From Microplitis mediator (taxonomy: Eukaryota; Arthropoda; Insecta; Hymenoptera; Braconidae), in assembly GCF_029852145.1 (NCBI RefSeq), contig NC_079978.1, positions 10,414,801 through 10,478,800 on the forward strand: a stretch of 64,000 nucleotides of DNA, given 5' to 3'. The notes beneath the pieces were generated by a model, which was not told where the DNA came from, did not search any database, and worked only from the letters and a program-made list of their open reading frames with translations. Numbering within the stretch: position 1 is the stretch's first letter; every line of letters begins with the position of its first letter. Made by a program: the position numbers and the translations under genes. Of the stretch, positions 11,694-22,849 are shown piece by piece.

Positions 11694-12793
11694 TTTGGTG
11701 GAGAGCTCAAGAATAATCCCATTCCAGTCTTGTACGGTGACAAGTATAACCCTTTACCTAAGGCTATAGCTTCCATTGTTAAATTATGCCGTTTAGCCTT
11801 CTCCAATTCACGTCTCCCTAGTTAAAAAAGTGAATTAAAAAGGATTAAGAAAGCACACATATTTAATACTACTAAATACTCTTAATTCTCCGGAGAATTC
11901 AGATCGAACATAAAATGAATCCTTTTTCATTATCCTTCATCTAGCGAAAAAATTATTATCGTTTTAGGATTAAAAAGAATAAATAAGGATTAAATATTTT
12001 TAATCCTAACTTACCCATGTAACAATTTCCAGTACAAGTCGCTGGTCAAGGCACTTTTCTCAAGAATCTTTTGATAGATTCTACATAGGCTTGCTCAAGA
12101 TGTCGTACAGAAGTTGATCTTGTGACAGTCTTGCGTAAAGCCTGGTCTCAAATCCACTAGTTGTCTATGTCTTTATATGACTCTGTATCTTGCTGCAGAC
12201 ACTGGTCCACAGATTTATATTGCAAGCCTTGTGCATGACTTGTTTAAAAACTTTGTGTAATGTTATACTTCAAGAATTGTACAAGATTCTTGAATATATC
12301 TTGCTCAAGATGTATTGATACTGTTAACTTGAGCATATCTTGCACCAGAATCTATCTGCAGATGCTTGGGCATATCTTGCGCCAGATCTGCTCAAGACGT
12401 GTCATATTACACTGTCTATCTCACTCTTGTCTCTCTCACTTTATCCCCTCCATCGGCACACGTTACCAGAGCTCAGTGGTACTCAATTGAAGTTATAATC
12501 GGATAGAAAAACATTTTTAATCCGGAGTTCATTTGCAAAATTAGAAGCGCCGTAGTAATCACAAGTAAAATTTAATTCATAACCTATAATAAGATATGTC
12601 TTTTGATCGATGGTTTGATTTTAATAAAGTTATTTTTTTTAATTTTTTTAAGGATAACACGAAAAATGAGATGACATTCGATAAAGAAATGTTTTAAATT
12701 TTTTTTTTTTAAATTGTAATCAGTTACTTTGATACTAAAATACAGATATTGATTGTTACGAACCCGGTATCATTCATTCCTTATACATGTATA

Positions 12794-14264
12794 TTAGGGT
12801 GGGTTGAAAAAAAACTTTTTTTTTCGTTTTTCTTAGCATGGGGGTAGAATTTGTACCTTATAAAAAAAAAAAAATTTTTCAAGAAAAAAAAAAATTTTTT
12901 ACTCAACATTTTGAGGTGGCCCACTCGTTTTTAAAATAAATAATTGATCAAACGGGGTAGTCCCAACGAAAAAATTTACATGGTGTTCCAGAATCTGTAG
13001 GGTGTCCCCTTGAAAGCTAATTGTAAGTCAGAAGTTGAAAAAATTTTTTTCCTATTATTTTTGTAATTTAAGTAAAAAATCCAAAAATGAAATGCATTTT
13101 CTTTTTAATGAGCCTTTTTCCTGAGAGTAGTACAGCGAACGTGTCACGAGAGGCAGCACTCGTAGTAGGGACAAACATAAAATATTTTCATTTAAGACAG
13201 TGTTATTTACGCTATATTATTTTATTATCTAAAAATAATATTTAAACACAAAAAAATTTTTTTAATAACCACTATGCCAACAAAACATTGTAGTTTTGCG
13301 AGGTGTACGTCGGATAACCGTTATCCAGAGGAAAATGTGTTTTTTATACCATTTGTAAAACCTCATATTGACGAGGTTAGATGCAATAAATGGATACATG
13401 CGTCAAGGAGAGTGGATTTAACACTGAACTTGGAATCATCAATTACATGTTTTCAAAATTATTTTTGAAATTAATTTAATGAATAAAAAATTCGAAATTA
13501 TTTTTGAAATTAATTTAATGAATAAAAAATGAATAGCAAATTTTTTTCACAGTTATATTGGATATAAATTAGAATGACATATAACCTCTATCTGTTACTT
13601 AGTCGTATTCATTTATTATATTATTTATTTATTACCATTTATATTTCATTCATGTTTCACTCTGAAATAAATCTTAAATTTATAATTATTTTCAATTTCT
13701 CTTGTTACAGTTTGAATTTACCGCTAGTTTTTTACTAGAGTTTGTATACTAACCTGTCAATTAATTCATTTTTTTTCCGGTAACTTTTAAGTTACGGCAC
13801 GCAAGCCAACGTTTTAATGTGACAACATTATTGTCTTTTACGGTTGCAAATTTTAATTTTGCTCCAGGAACGTCGTCTTCGGTCAAAAACATGTTTTTTA
13901 TAAGTCCACTTAACTATGTGTTTAAATGGAGCTCTGACAGTGTTTGTCCCTACCGAACTACTAGCGCTGCTAGTGAGTAATTTTTCGTACTTCAGGAAAA
14001 AGGCTCATTAAAATGAAAGTGAAGTAAAAAAAAATTACGTTCGACAATTATTAGATATTTTCCACGCTTTTGGACAAAAAAAAATTTTTTTCGTTGGAAC
14101 TACTCCGTTTAACCAATTATTTATTTAAAAAACGAGTGGGCCACCTCAAAATGTTGAGTAAAAAAATTTTTTTTTTCTTGAAAAATTTTTTTTTTTTATA
14201 AGGTACAAATTCTACCCCCATGCTAAGAAAAACAAAAAAAAAGTTTTTTTTCAACCCACCCTAA
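12794..14264. mobile_element. Nested foldback element with a THAP fragment
   Basis: Termini TTAGGGTGGGTTGAAAAAAA and its inverse face each other; the arms match at least over 12794-13030 and 14030-14264. TGTATA flanks both ends (12788-12793 and 14265-14270), though this could be chance in AT-rich DNA. The centre holds a short THAP-like ORF. Confidence 0.75.
13274..13468 (+). pseudogene. THAP zinc-finger fragment of a DNA transposase
   Basis: The 64-codon frame starts MPTKHCSFARCTSDNRYPEE. It has the THAP-type Cys6/Cys11 pair, the invariant-type Trp40 (CNKWIHASRR) and a late Cys (ITCFQNYF) where C-x2-H-F is expected. The zinc-binding His is replaced and the frame ends there. THAP domains serve as the DNA-binding N terminus of P-like and some Kolobok transposases. 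No catalytic part follows, so this marks a deleted, non-autonomous derivative. Confidence 0.6.
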
Positions 14265-14270
14265 TGTATA

Positions 14271-14900
14271 TATATATGTGGGTACGCACATATATATTAG
14301 AGTGTTTCAAAAAATCGACTTTTTTTTTTTCACGAAGAACATTGAAAAATCGACAGAGTATCCCTAGACAAAGACCCTGTTAAAATATGAGACCTTAATA
14401 CTAATATTTAAAGGTGGCCATTCACGATTTTCTATTTTCCATTTAAATAACATGGGGAAAAAGAAATTTTAAGTTTGGAATTTTATACCTCGGCGATGGC
14501 TTATTGAACAGATAAGTCCAGGATTTATTTTTGTAGGGAATTAAACGCTCTACAAAAAACGTTTCTTATCAATTTTTGATAAATCCATCTATTCAAAAGT
14601 TATTGGAGCTCGAAGTCAAGTTATAATAAATTTCGAGATCTTTTTACTTTTCCGGCGAAACTATCAGACTTATCACAAAATGTTATACTATCTTTTTTGT
14701 TAACAATTTTATTCTCTACAAATAATTTCCGTTAAATTTTTTCAAATTCCACATTATTTTTTAGTTATTTTCGTTTTAATGTCGAGCTCTTGAAATCGAT
14801 CAGAACACTAATTTTTTAAGAGCTTGGCATTAAGAGTGTAATTGAAAATTAAAAAAATTTATTTTCAATATAATAAAAGCAAAAAAAAATGATCAATATC
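14271..14900. repeat. Repeat arm shared with 52550-53075
   Basis: TTAGAGTGTTTCAAAAAATC onward matches the reverse complement of the 52550-53075 region, including segments on the AAATCGATCAGAAGACT and TCGCCGGAAAAG themes. It is probably a remnant of an inverted-repeat DNA transposon. It is noncoding. Confidence 0.6.
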
Positions 14901-16170
14901 TGTATTTTAGTATCAAAGTAACTGATTTCAATTTTTTAAAAAATTTTAAAAACATTTCATTATCGTATTTCATAAACGGAGAGAATTTTTCGATAAAATT
15001 TATCCTGCAATTTAGAGTAAGCCTGGGCTGAAAAGATAATAAATACGGAAAAAATAACAACAGATTTGTTTTGTTTTATTTTTTATTCTTTTTTATATAA
15101 AAATTACTTGAAATTGGGTGTTTTTACCCCATAATTGAACACTATCTAGAAACGGACGAGTAATTGTTCATGCAGGCCCAGTTTGATTCACAATTAACGA
15201 GTAAAATTTATTAGATAATATTCCCTGTGTAGAATTTTTCGTGTTATCCTTTAATAATTTTATTAAAATCAAACCATCTATCAAAAAACATATGTTATTA
15301 TCGGTTATGAATTAAATTTTACTTGTAATTACTACGGCGCTTCTAATTTTGCAAATGAACTCCGGATTAAAAATGTTTTTCTATCCGATTATAACTTCAA
15401 TTGAGTACCACTGAGCTCTGGTAACGTGTGCCGATGGAGGGGATAAAGTGAGAGAGACAAGAGTGAGATAGACAGTGTAATATGACACGTCTTGAGCAGA
15501 TCTGGCGCAAGATATGCCCAAGCATCTGCAGATAGATTCTGGTGCAAGATATGCTCAAGTTAACTGTATCAATACATCTTGAGCAAGATATATTCAAGAA
15601 TCTTGTACAATTCTTGAAGTATAACATAACACAAAGTTTTTAAACAAGTCCTGCACAAGACTTGCAATATAAATCTGTGGACCAGTGTCTGCAGCAAGAT
15701 ACTGAGTCATATAAAGACATAGACAACTAGGGGATTTGAGACCAGGCTTGCGCAAGCCTTTTACAAGACTGTTATATGGGTATCCTTTCTAATTCTAAAA
15801 TAATGTCGCAATTTCTGTTCTCGCGGTGGATTTGGAAAGAATAAAAAATGATTCAAACAGTTTAATTCTAACTAATTATTTTTAATTCTAAAATAATGTT
15901 TAATTTCTGTTCCCGTGGAGGATTCAAGAGAATAAAAGAGGATTGGAAAAAGTTTAATTCTAACTAATTCTTTTTAATTCTAAAATAACTTTGAATTTCT
16001 GTTCTCGCGGAGGATTCAATAGAATAAAAGAGGGTTCAAAAAAGTTTTATTCTAACTAATCCTATTTAATTCTAAAACAATACTCAATGTCTGTTCTCGC
16101 GGAGGATTCAATAGGATAAAAAAGGATTAGAAAAAGTTTAATTCTAACTAATTCTTTTAAATTCTAAAAT

Positions 16171-18648
16171 TGTAAAATATCAACTTAAAACTACATTAAA
16201 TATTTATTTGCTGGATCGGGATGGTGAAAGAAATAATAAGTCACTGATTTGGTGTATTGTCCATATTTAATAAAAATAAATCACAAATAATAGCGCAGAG
16301 TACAAGAGTCGATCACGAGTTTTATTAGAGCACTTATTGAACATTATTCGATTGCATTTGAGTTTAATTGAGTTAATATAAATTGCATGGCACCGTACAC
16401 ATGAAATATTATATACATTATATATAGAGCGCAGTTGAATTGAAGATTGAGTTTTTCGAGTTTAAATGAGTATGAGTTTTTATAATTTTACACGGCACCA
16501 TGCACGTGAATTAATAAATTATATAGAGCGCAGTAATGAATAAATTATTGACAATTAATAATTTACAAGTATCACAAATATTTCGAGTATAAATTTAAGT
16601 CACAGATAATTTTAACACGCGACATATAGAGTACGAGTAAGAGCCGAGTATTAATTGAGATGCGTAGCGAGCGGAGTCTGAACGTATAATAATTACTTTG
16701 CAGTCACAAATAAAATTTGATATTGATTTTACCCAGTGAACACATGACCTTATTTTGACGTCATACGTAGGTCATAGCAATGTCACGACATCTGATGTAA
16801 ATTTGATGTCAATCTGACGTTCTACATGACTTTAATATGATGTAAAGCTTGTGACATCATATTGATGTAAGCATGACTCTTGTACGATGTCACAGTTATG
16901 ACTTATGTATTACGTACGTTTGACATAGAATCTACATCACATTGTTATGTAGTAATAAAGTCATTATCCGTATATCATAATGACGTAATTTTAAAATCAT
17001 ACATTTATGTCAGTAGCAAAGTCACGCTTATACGTAATGTGGATGTCACTCTTAAATCATATCTTTACATCAGTGACAAGTCAGTATTTTACGCAATGCT
17101 GATGTAATGTCCGAGTCATAGTTTTTTATCATCTATTTATTGAAATAAAACAATCATAGAATGAATTTTCAAACATGTGTAAATGTGTAAAAATAACAAT
17201 TAAAGGTCGAACATTTTTGGGGTCAAAGTAATCGATAAACTCGATAATAGATCATTCAGACGTTTTAGATTAAAACATTAGCGTGAGCATAAAAAAATTA
17301 ACTTTATTTTTTTAAATGATATATCGAAAATATCATTTAGGATGACAAAGAAAATGTAACGACAGTTTGAACTCTTTTGCTATTATGATTTTAAAGTTTA
17401 GTATCACAATTTTTTAATCGATTGAATTTCATACGATTTTGTAAAATTATTTAATGTTTCGCAAAATTTTATATAAGATTTTTTGAATTTCACATCACAA
17501 CAAAAAATTAAAAAATTTGATGAAACTTAATGAAATTTTATACAATTATCATCAAGGTCGACAAATATTGCTTCTATAAAATTTCATATAAGTTCATGGA
17601 GTTTTTTTAATTTTGTAAAAATCCATCACGAAAACTTATTAACTATGTCTTTTCCGGCATTTCACTCTAAATACATCAATTAAGCACGAGATTTGAACTC
17701 TCGTGATGTGGACCAGTGAGCAACGTTCAGGACTACCAGCCAAGAGGAGCCGTGTTCGAACCCAGCAGACGCCCAGGATTTTTTCATCATTTAACGTTAT
17801 CTAATCTTGTTTCAGAATTCACAATGCGTTCGCGCGGTAATAATCAAATCAAAAATTCGGTATTTCATTTTATTTTTTTCTTTTTCAAAATATTTTTTCC
17901 GAATTGATAATTATGACATCACCCACATGTCATATTGACGTCATAGAAGGTCACACAGACATCACATTTACATCATGCATACGTCATTAGTTTTACATCA
18001 TAATCTTACGTAAAAAAGTGGGAAATAATGAGTCACACCTGACTCATTCGTGACTTATATCTTACGTAAATGATGACATAGCGTAACGTCACTCTGACGT
18101 CAAATTTACGTCAATGTGTTTACTGGGTAGAGATTAAGTATGACTGGATGACTGAATGATGACATCAGTCACACCAGTTGACATCATGTACGAGTAAATA
18201 ATTAAACGATGAGTAATGAAATGAATGTAAATTAAGAATAATTATTTGTGGCTGCAAAGTCACGTGATGGCGAGTATATGTATAGATATAGCCGGCAGGT
18301 TATTTTGACACGCGGTCAACACAAAAATGATTACAGATTTTATGAATTAAGTTGAGAATATGAATGAAAAATATAGATAAATAATAATATCTGATGAATT
18401 AGTGAGTAATATTCAAATTGATATAATCAATGAAACAGGATAATTTGCACGATGTACTTGAATATTATGAATACTGACAGCACGCGGTGTTCTATAACAG
18501 GTGTTGTAGAATAATGTCAGTTGCCGCGTAGCTGGCTATCGAGTTGAAATTCCGAGTATCAGAGGGCGCGTCGATAGCAGCACCTCTGGTATAGTAGAGT
18601 GTAGAGTTGTCAAGTGTTCTGGCGCGAACATTTGAAATTTACGCAACA
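16171..18648. mobile_element. Solo LTR (about 1.08 kb) with a nested element
   Basis: Starts TGTAAAATATCAACTT and ends TTTACGCAACA, with a perfect AAAAT duplication (16166-16170 and 18649-18653). A second copy at 58707-59788 has its own duplication. Without the nested insertion (16732-18127) the two are almost the same length. Confidence 0.93.
16732..18127. mobile_element. CCCAGT...ACTGGG element dense in TGACGTCA-like motifs
   Basis: Termini CCCAGTGAACACATGAC and the inverse, flanked by TA (16730-16731 and 18128-18129). The sister LTR at 58707-59788 shows the empty site. Subterminal zones 16740-17120 and 17920-18115 are packed with GACGTCA/TGATGTAA variants in both orientations. There is no transposase. 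The open frames at 16880 and 17716 are repeat translations. Confidence 0.85.
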
Positions 18649-18917
18649 AAAATAATATTTAATTTCTGTTCCCGTGGAAGATTCAAGAGAATATAAGAGG
18701 ATTGGAAAAAGTTTAATTCTAACGAATTCGTTTTAATTCTAACATAACTTTGATGTTCTGTTCCCGTGAAGGATTCAAGAGAATAAAAGAGGATTCGAAA
18801 AAGTTTAATTCTAATTCTTTTTACTTCTAAAATAACTTTGAATTTCTGTTCTCGCGGAGGATTCAAGAGAATAAAAAAGGATTCGAAAAAGTTTAATTCT
18901 AACTAATTCTTTTTAAT

Positions 18918-19867
18918 CCCTAGCGAATTTGGTTACACCGAAAAAATGTCTAAAACATACCTGGTATTTGAGTATCATTTTGGTATGTTTTCAGTAGAAT
19001 TCTAAAAGTATATTCAAATTATACTTATCCATAATAATAATTTAGGTATTTTTTTGAACAATTTATACCGAAGTTATAGTGAGATAAAAAAATTAATTTC
19101 TTAGATATCGATATGTTTAATGTGTTTAAGTATATTAGTTGAATAATTTATTTGTGTTTTTTCAATAAAAAATTTAAAAAAAAAGAAAAAAAAGTGATAA
19201 TTGACTGAGGTTCCGAACTTGTGACTTCTCACTTGAGAGTCTCGTGAAGTACTCATAGCGCTGTCACAGGTCTTCATGAAATAAACAATCTTATTTTTAT
19301 TTATGGTCTGATTTTTTTAAGCATTATATTTATGTTAACTATCTATACTATTATTATTGTAAAATCAAATAAATAATAAATTGATGATAATTGTATGTTT
19401 ATCAAACACAAACAGAAACATTTGCTATAACAGTGAAATTTTTTTTTATTTTGGTATAATAAAAAAAAAGTAGATTTTTACTACTTAAAAGCATTATAAT
19501 ACTAAACACTTAATTGAAATAGTATTTTTATAATTTTCTATGTAGGCAATAAATTTATTTACTTCAAACTTTAAAGAAACATTTTTCTTTTTTGCCAGGT
19601 AAAGACTTATATAGATAGATATAGTCCTCAACCTCTCTGATTTCGGTATAATTTGAGTATACATCGTGCTTGAAATAGATATTTTGTCAGTATCATTTAA
19701 GTATGAAAAATTCAAAAACATACCTAAAACATGAGACGATTTGAGTATAATCTGAGTATTCATTAGGTATAATTCTTAAAGCATACCGAAATATTTATCA
19801 ATTTCTACTAAACCGGAAATGAACCCAAAAGAAACTTAAATTTTCGGTATAAACAAATTCGCTAGGG
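18918..19867. mobile_element. CCCT-family TIR element 3 (950 bp)
   Basis: Starts CCCTAGCGAATTTGGTTACA and ends in the inverse (CAAATTCGCTAGGG), flanked by AT (18916-18917 and 19868-19869). It sits inside one unit of the 92-bp array, whose sequence resumes exactly after it. It carries no satellite of its own and no transposase; the frame at 19494-19763 has no domain. Confidence 0.85.
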
Positions 19868-20190
19868 ATTCTAAAATAATATTCAATTTCTGTTCTCGCG
19901 GAGGATTCAAGAGAATAAAAGAGGATTCGGAAAAATTTAATTCTAAGTAATTTTTTTTAATTCCAAAATAATGTTGCAATTTCTGTTCTTTCCGAGAATC
20001 TGAGAGAATAAAACAGGATTCGAAAAAGTTTAATTCCATCTTATTTTTTTTAATTTCAAAGTTATGTTGCAATTCCTGTTCTCGCTGAGAATCCGAGATA
20101 ATAAAATAGGATTCGAAAAAGCTTAATTCCAACTTTTTTTTTTTAATTTCAAAGTCATGTTGCAATTCCTGTTCTCGCTGAGAATTCGAG

Positions 20191-20785
20191 AGAATCGTAA
20201 CCATAACAAAAAAAATTATTATTTTTCTTTTCAACTTTGAAAAAACAAAATAATAATGATTAGTAATTATTTAAATATTAAAATTTTATTCTGGGAAAGA
20301 AAAGAAATAATAATTTTATACGTGAAATTTTATTTTTTTTCATGGAGAAATTTTTGGAAAAAAAAAGTAATTAAAAGAGAAAAGGCAACGGGAAAAAAAT
20401 ATAAGAGTGATCGTGAGACGCTCGCCGACCGACAATCTGGCGGGAGAGAGTAAGTGAGTGAAAGTTAGTCCCGCGCTCACCGCTAGAGCGTGCGGGCTTC
20501 TTGGATATGGACACTTATAGTAGAAGTGTTAAAAGCAAATGCAGCGGACGTTATCGTCAGTCATCACTCCACTGCTACCAAGTGAACTTTGCGTAGCAGA
20601 GTGGGAAGTACGTACTGGTAGTGGCGCAGTATACCCTGCACCACGTCCTAGATATATATCTGGTATAGATAATATATTATATTTGGTATAACCAGTGGTC
20701 TTCCCCATGGATAATTCGGGATATCCATCCCAGTTCGGGCTCTCTATATTTTTCTTGGGATTAGTTCTTTAATCTATTCGATTTT
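20191..20785. other. Unique part of CCCT element 2 with a SINE-tail fragment
   Basis: This GC-richer stretch (GACGCTCGCCGACCGACAAT near 20420) has no recognisable gene. At 20727-20755, CCCAGTTCGGGCT followed by CTATATTTTTCT matches the end of the tRNA-derived repeats at 23287 and 25374, so a fragment of that SINE is embedded here. Confidence 0.5.
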
Positions 20786-21265
20786 TCTGAAGAGAATTAA
20801 AAAGTATTAAAAATTTCTAAATATGAATTCTTCTCAATTCTATTTAATTCTCTAAAGAGAATTTAAAAGTATTGGAAATTTCAAAATATGAATTCTCCTT
20901 AATTCTATTTAATTCTCTGAAGAGAATTTAAAAGTATTAGAAATTTCAAAATATGAATTCTCCTTAATTCAATTTAATTCTCTGAAGAGAATTTAAAAGT
21001 ATTAAAAATTTCAAAATATGAATTCTCCTTAATTCTATTTAATTCACTGAAGAGAATCTAAAAGTATTAAAAATTTCTGAATATGAATTCTTCTTAATTC
21101 TATTGAATTCTCGAAAGAGAATTTAAAAGTATTGAAAATTTCAAAATTTGAATTCTCCTGAATTCTATTCAATTATCTGAAAAGAATTTAAAAGCATTAA
21201 AAATTCAAAATATGAATTCTCCTTAATTCTATTTAATTCTCTGAAGAGAATTAAAAAGGATTCAA
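20786..21265. repeat. 65-bp tandem array, 8 units
   Basis: TCTGAAGAGAATT or a variant recurs at 20786, 20851, 20916, 20981, 21046, 21111, 21176 and 21240, a 65-bp period that slips by one base only at the end. It lies next to the right TIR of CCCT element 2 and shares AGAATTTAAAAGTATT-like text with the array of element 1. Confidence 0.93.
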
Positions 21266-22849
21266 TTAATTTTTAATCCTCTTTAATTCTCTTTTTAAAC
21301 CAGGGCTAGCTTTCCTAGTCGCCATTACAGTTTTAGCGATACCAGCAGCGCCCCCAGCTAATGCACCAGTAGCGCTTAAGCCAGCAAAAATTGGTAATAA
21401 AAATGGCAACAATCCACCCGCTTTTATTTTTGGCATTGGAAATACACGTGATGATCGTATATTCTTTTTCCCACCAACCATTTTTACAGCTTCACGAGCA
21501 CCCCGCAATGCAGACTTATATGGTGAAACGTACTCATTCCCCCGTAAAAGTACACTTTTATTCATAGTTTTTTTAGCTGATTTTATAATTGGCCTGATGG
21601 GAACAAGTTTTTTTTTTTTCTTTACTGTCTTCTTTTTCTTTGTACCATTTCTTTTAGATCCTCCCCTCTTTATTTTCAACTCTTTTTTAACTGCAGCCAT
21701 TTTTTTCATACCCATACCCAAACTTCTCTTCACTCTCATGGTTTTATTGACTCCCCAAGCCACGGCTTTTCCACCACGGCTGGCATCTTTTGCATGAAGA
21801 TGTTGTAAAGCTTTTTCAGCAAGATCTTTATCAGCTGCATGACGTGCCGCCATATTGTCAAGATTTTTAGAATAAGCAATGTCATGCGCTTTACATGCTC
21901 TGTCCAGAGGATTTATACCTGGATCACCTCGAGCTAGTCTTTTCGTTAATTTTGTACCAGGTCCACAGTATTGATACCCCGGCACATGTAATTCTATTGG
22001 TAATTTATTTATTACACTGTTGACAAAACCTTGGCCACGCTTAGTTTTAACTTTACTGGTACGTCCGCTCTTAGCCATTGTAGCTTTATGACTGATCTCA
22101 ATCGTATAAATACTCGGTACTTATAGGTATGTCGTTGAGTTAGAATTGAGTCATCGGTGGATTAACATACTATTTAGTGTTATCTAAAATAATTCGAAAT
22201 GAAGTTTGAAAAACAGACAGCTAAATTACCTGTTATCAATTTTGATCAAATAATTCGAGGTGATGAGAAAAAAATTCAAAAACGTCATGGTGCACTTTTA
22301 CCAAATACTGTTCGAGCAGTCCTTTGTGGGCCATCAAATTGTGGGAAAACAAATGCACTCCTTGCACTAATTACTCATCCAAATGGTTTGAGATTTGAGA
22401 AAGTTTATGTATACTCTAAATCACTGAATCAGCCTAAATATAAATTCTTAGAGTCAGCACTACAGCCTATAGAAGGAGTTGGATACTTCCCATTTAATGA
22501 TCATGAATCAGATGTTAATCCAGATGATGCACAACCGAATTCTCTTATGATATTCGATGACGTAGCTTGTGAGAAGCAAGATCATGTCAGAGCATATTTT
22601 TGTATGGGGCGACACAAAAATGTTGATAGCTTTCATCTTTGTCAAACCTATACACGTATACCAAAACATCTGATACGTGACAATGCCAATTTTCTTGTAC
22701 TTTTTCGTCAAGATGAAATGAATTTGAAGCATATATATGATGATCATGTGAATACAGATATGCCGTACAGTGAATTCAAAGATTTATGTTCAGCATGCTG
22801 GAATGATAAGAAAAGTGATAATAAACATCAATTTGTTGTTATTGATTAA

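Larger units (their letters stand above)
12014..15780. mobile_element. Long-TIR element with TA target duplication
   Basis: Inverted arms of roughly 570 bp (12014-12600 and 15200-15780) start CCCATGTAACA / CCCATATAACA, with TA on both sides (12012-12013 and 15781-15782). The arms are rich in TTGCTCAAGAT-type repeats. Their identical 76-codon frames (12260-12490 and 15397-15627) are mirror images of one another and not genes. A related fragment lies at 61520-61970. Another foldback element occupies the centre. Confidence 0.8.
15788..20190. repeat. 92-bp tandem array of CCCT element 2, interrupted twice
   Basis: AATTCTAAAATAA starts recur at 15791, 15884, 15976, 16068 and 16160. They resume after the solo LTR at 18735, 18823 and 18915, and again after the inner CCCT element from 19868 to about 20190. 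Most intervals are 92-93 bp. Each unit includes TTTCTGTTCTCGCGGAGGAT. The phase is kept across both insertions, so the array existed first. Confidence 0.88.
11816..21305. mobile_element. CCCT-family TIR element 2 (9.5 kb with nested elements)
   Basis: The left end, CCCTAGTTAAAAAAGTGAAT, is the inverse of the right end (AATTCTCTTTTTAAACCAGGG-like). Both continue with GAATTAAA.AGGATTAA. The flanking duplication is CT (11814-11815 and 21306-21307). It carries two kinds of satellite (92 bp and 65 bp) and hosts a long-TIR element (12014-15780), a solo LTR (16171-18648) and a smaller CCCT element (18918-19867). No transposase of its own is seen. It splits the PLA2-domain gene. Confidence 0.85.
11694..22078 (-). 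pseudogene. PLA2-domain minor capsid protein, split by a 9.5-kb nested insertion
   Basis: The first part is 22078-21306 (starts MAKSGRTSKVKTKRGQGF); the last part is 11815-11694. Residues ~33-70 hold a parvovirus-like phospholipase A2 signature: calcium-loop YQYCGPGT and the catalytic pair in CKAHDIAYS (His65, Asp66). A Lys-rich stretch at ~137-160 (KKKKTVKKKKK) could bind DNA or act as a nuclear signal. A hydrophobic Gly/Ala/Leu segment near 215-240 resembles adenovirus core/pVI-like peptides. The C-terminal piece has KRHNLTMEAIALGKGLYL, typical of the family's end. The role is membrane passage of the incoming virion and genome association. The halves meet in phase if the insertion with its CT duplication is ignored. 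Confidence 0.9.

Noticed and set aside
12260..12490. 76-codon frame, identical to one at 15397-15627
   Set aside because: The two are inverted arms of one element; identity reflects the repeat and not coding constraint.
21597..21797. Phe-rich ORF
   Set aside because: Antisense shadow of the Lys-rich part of the PLA2-domain gene.
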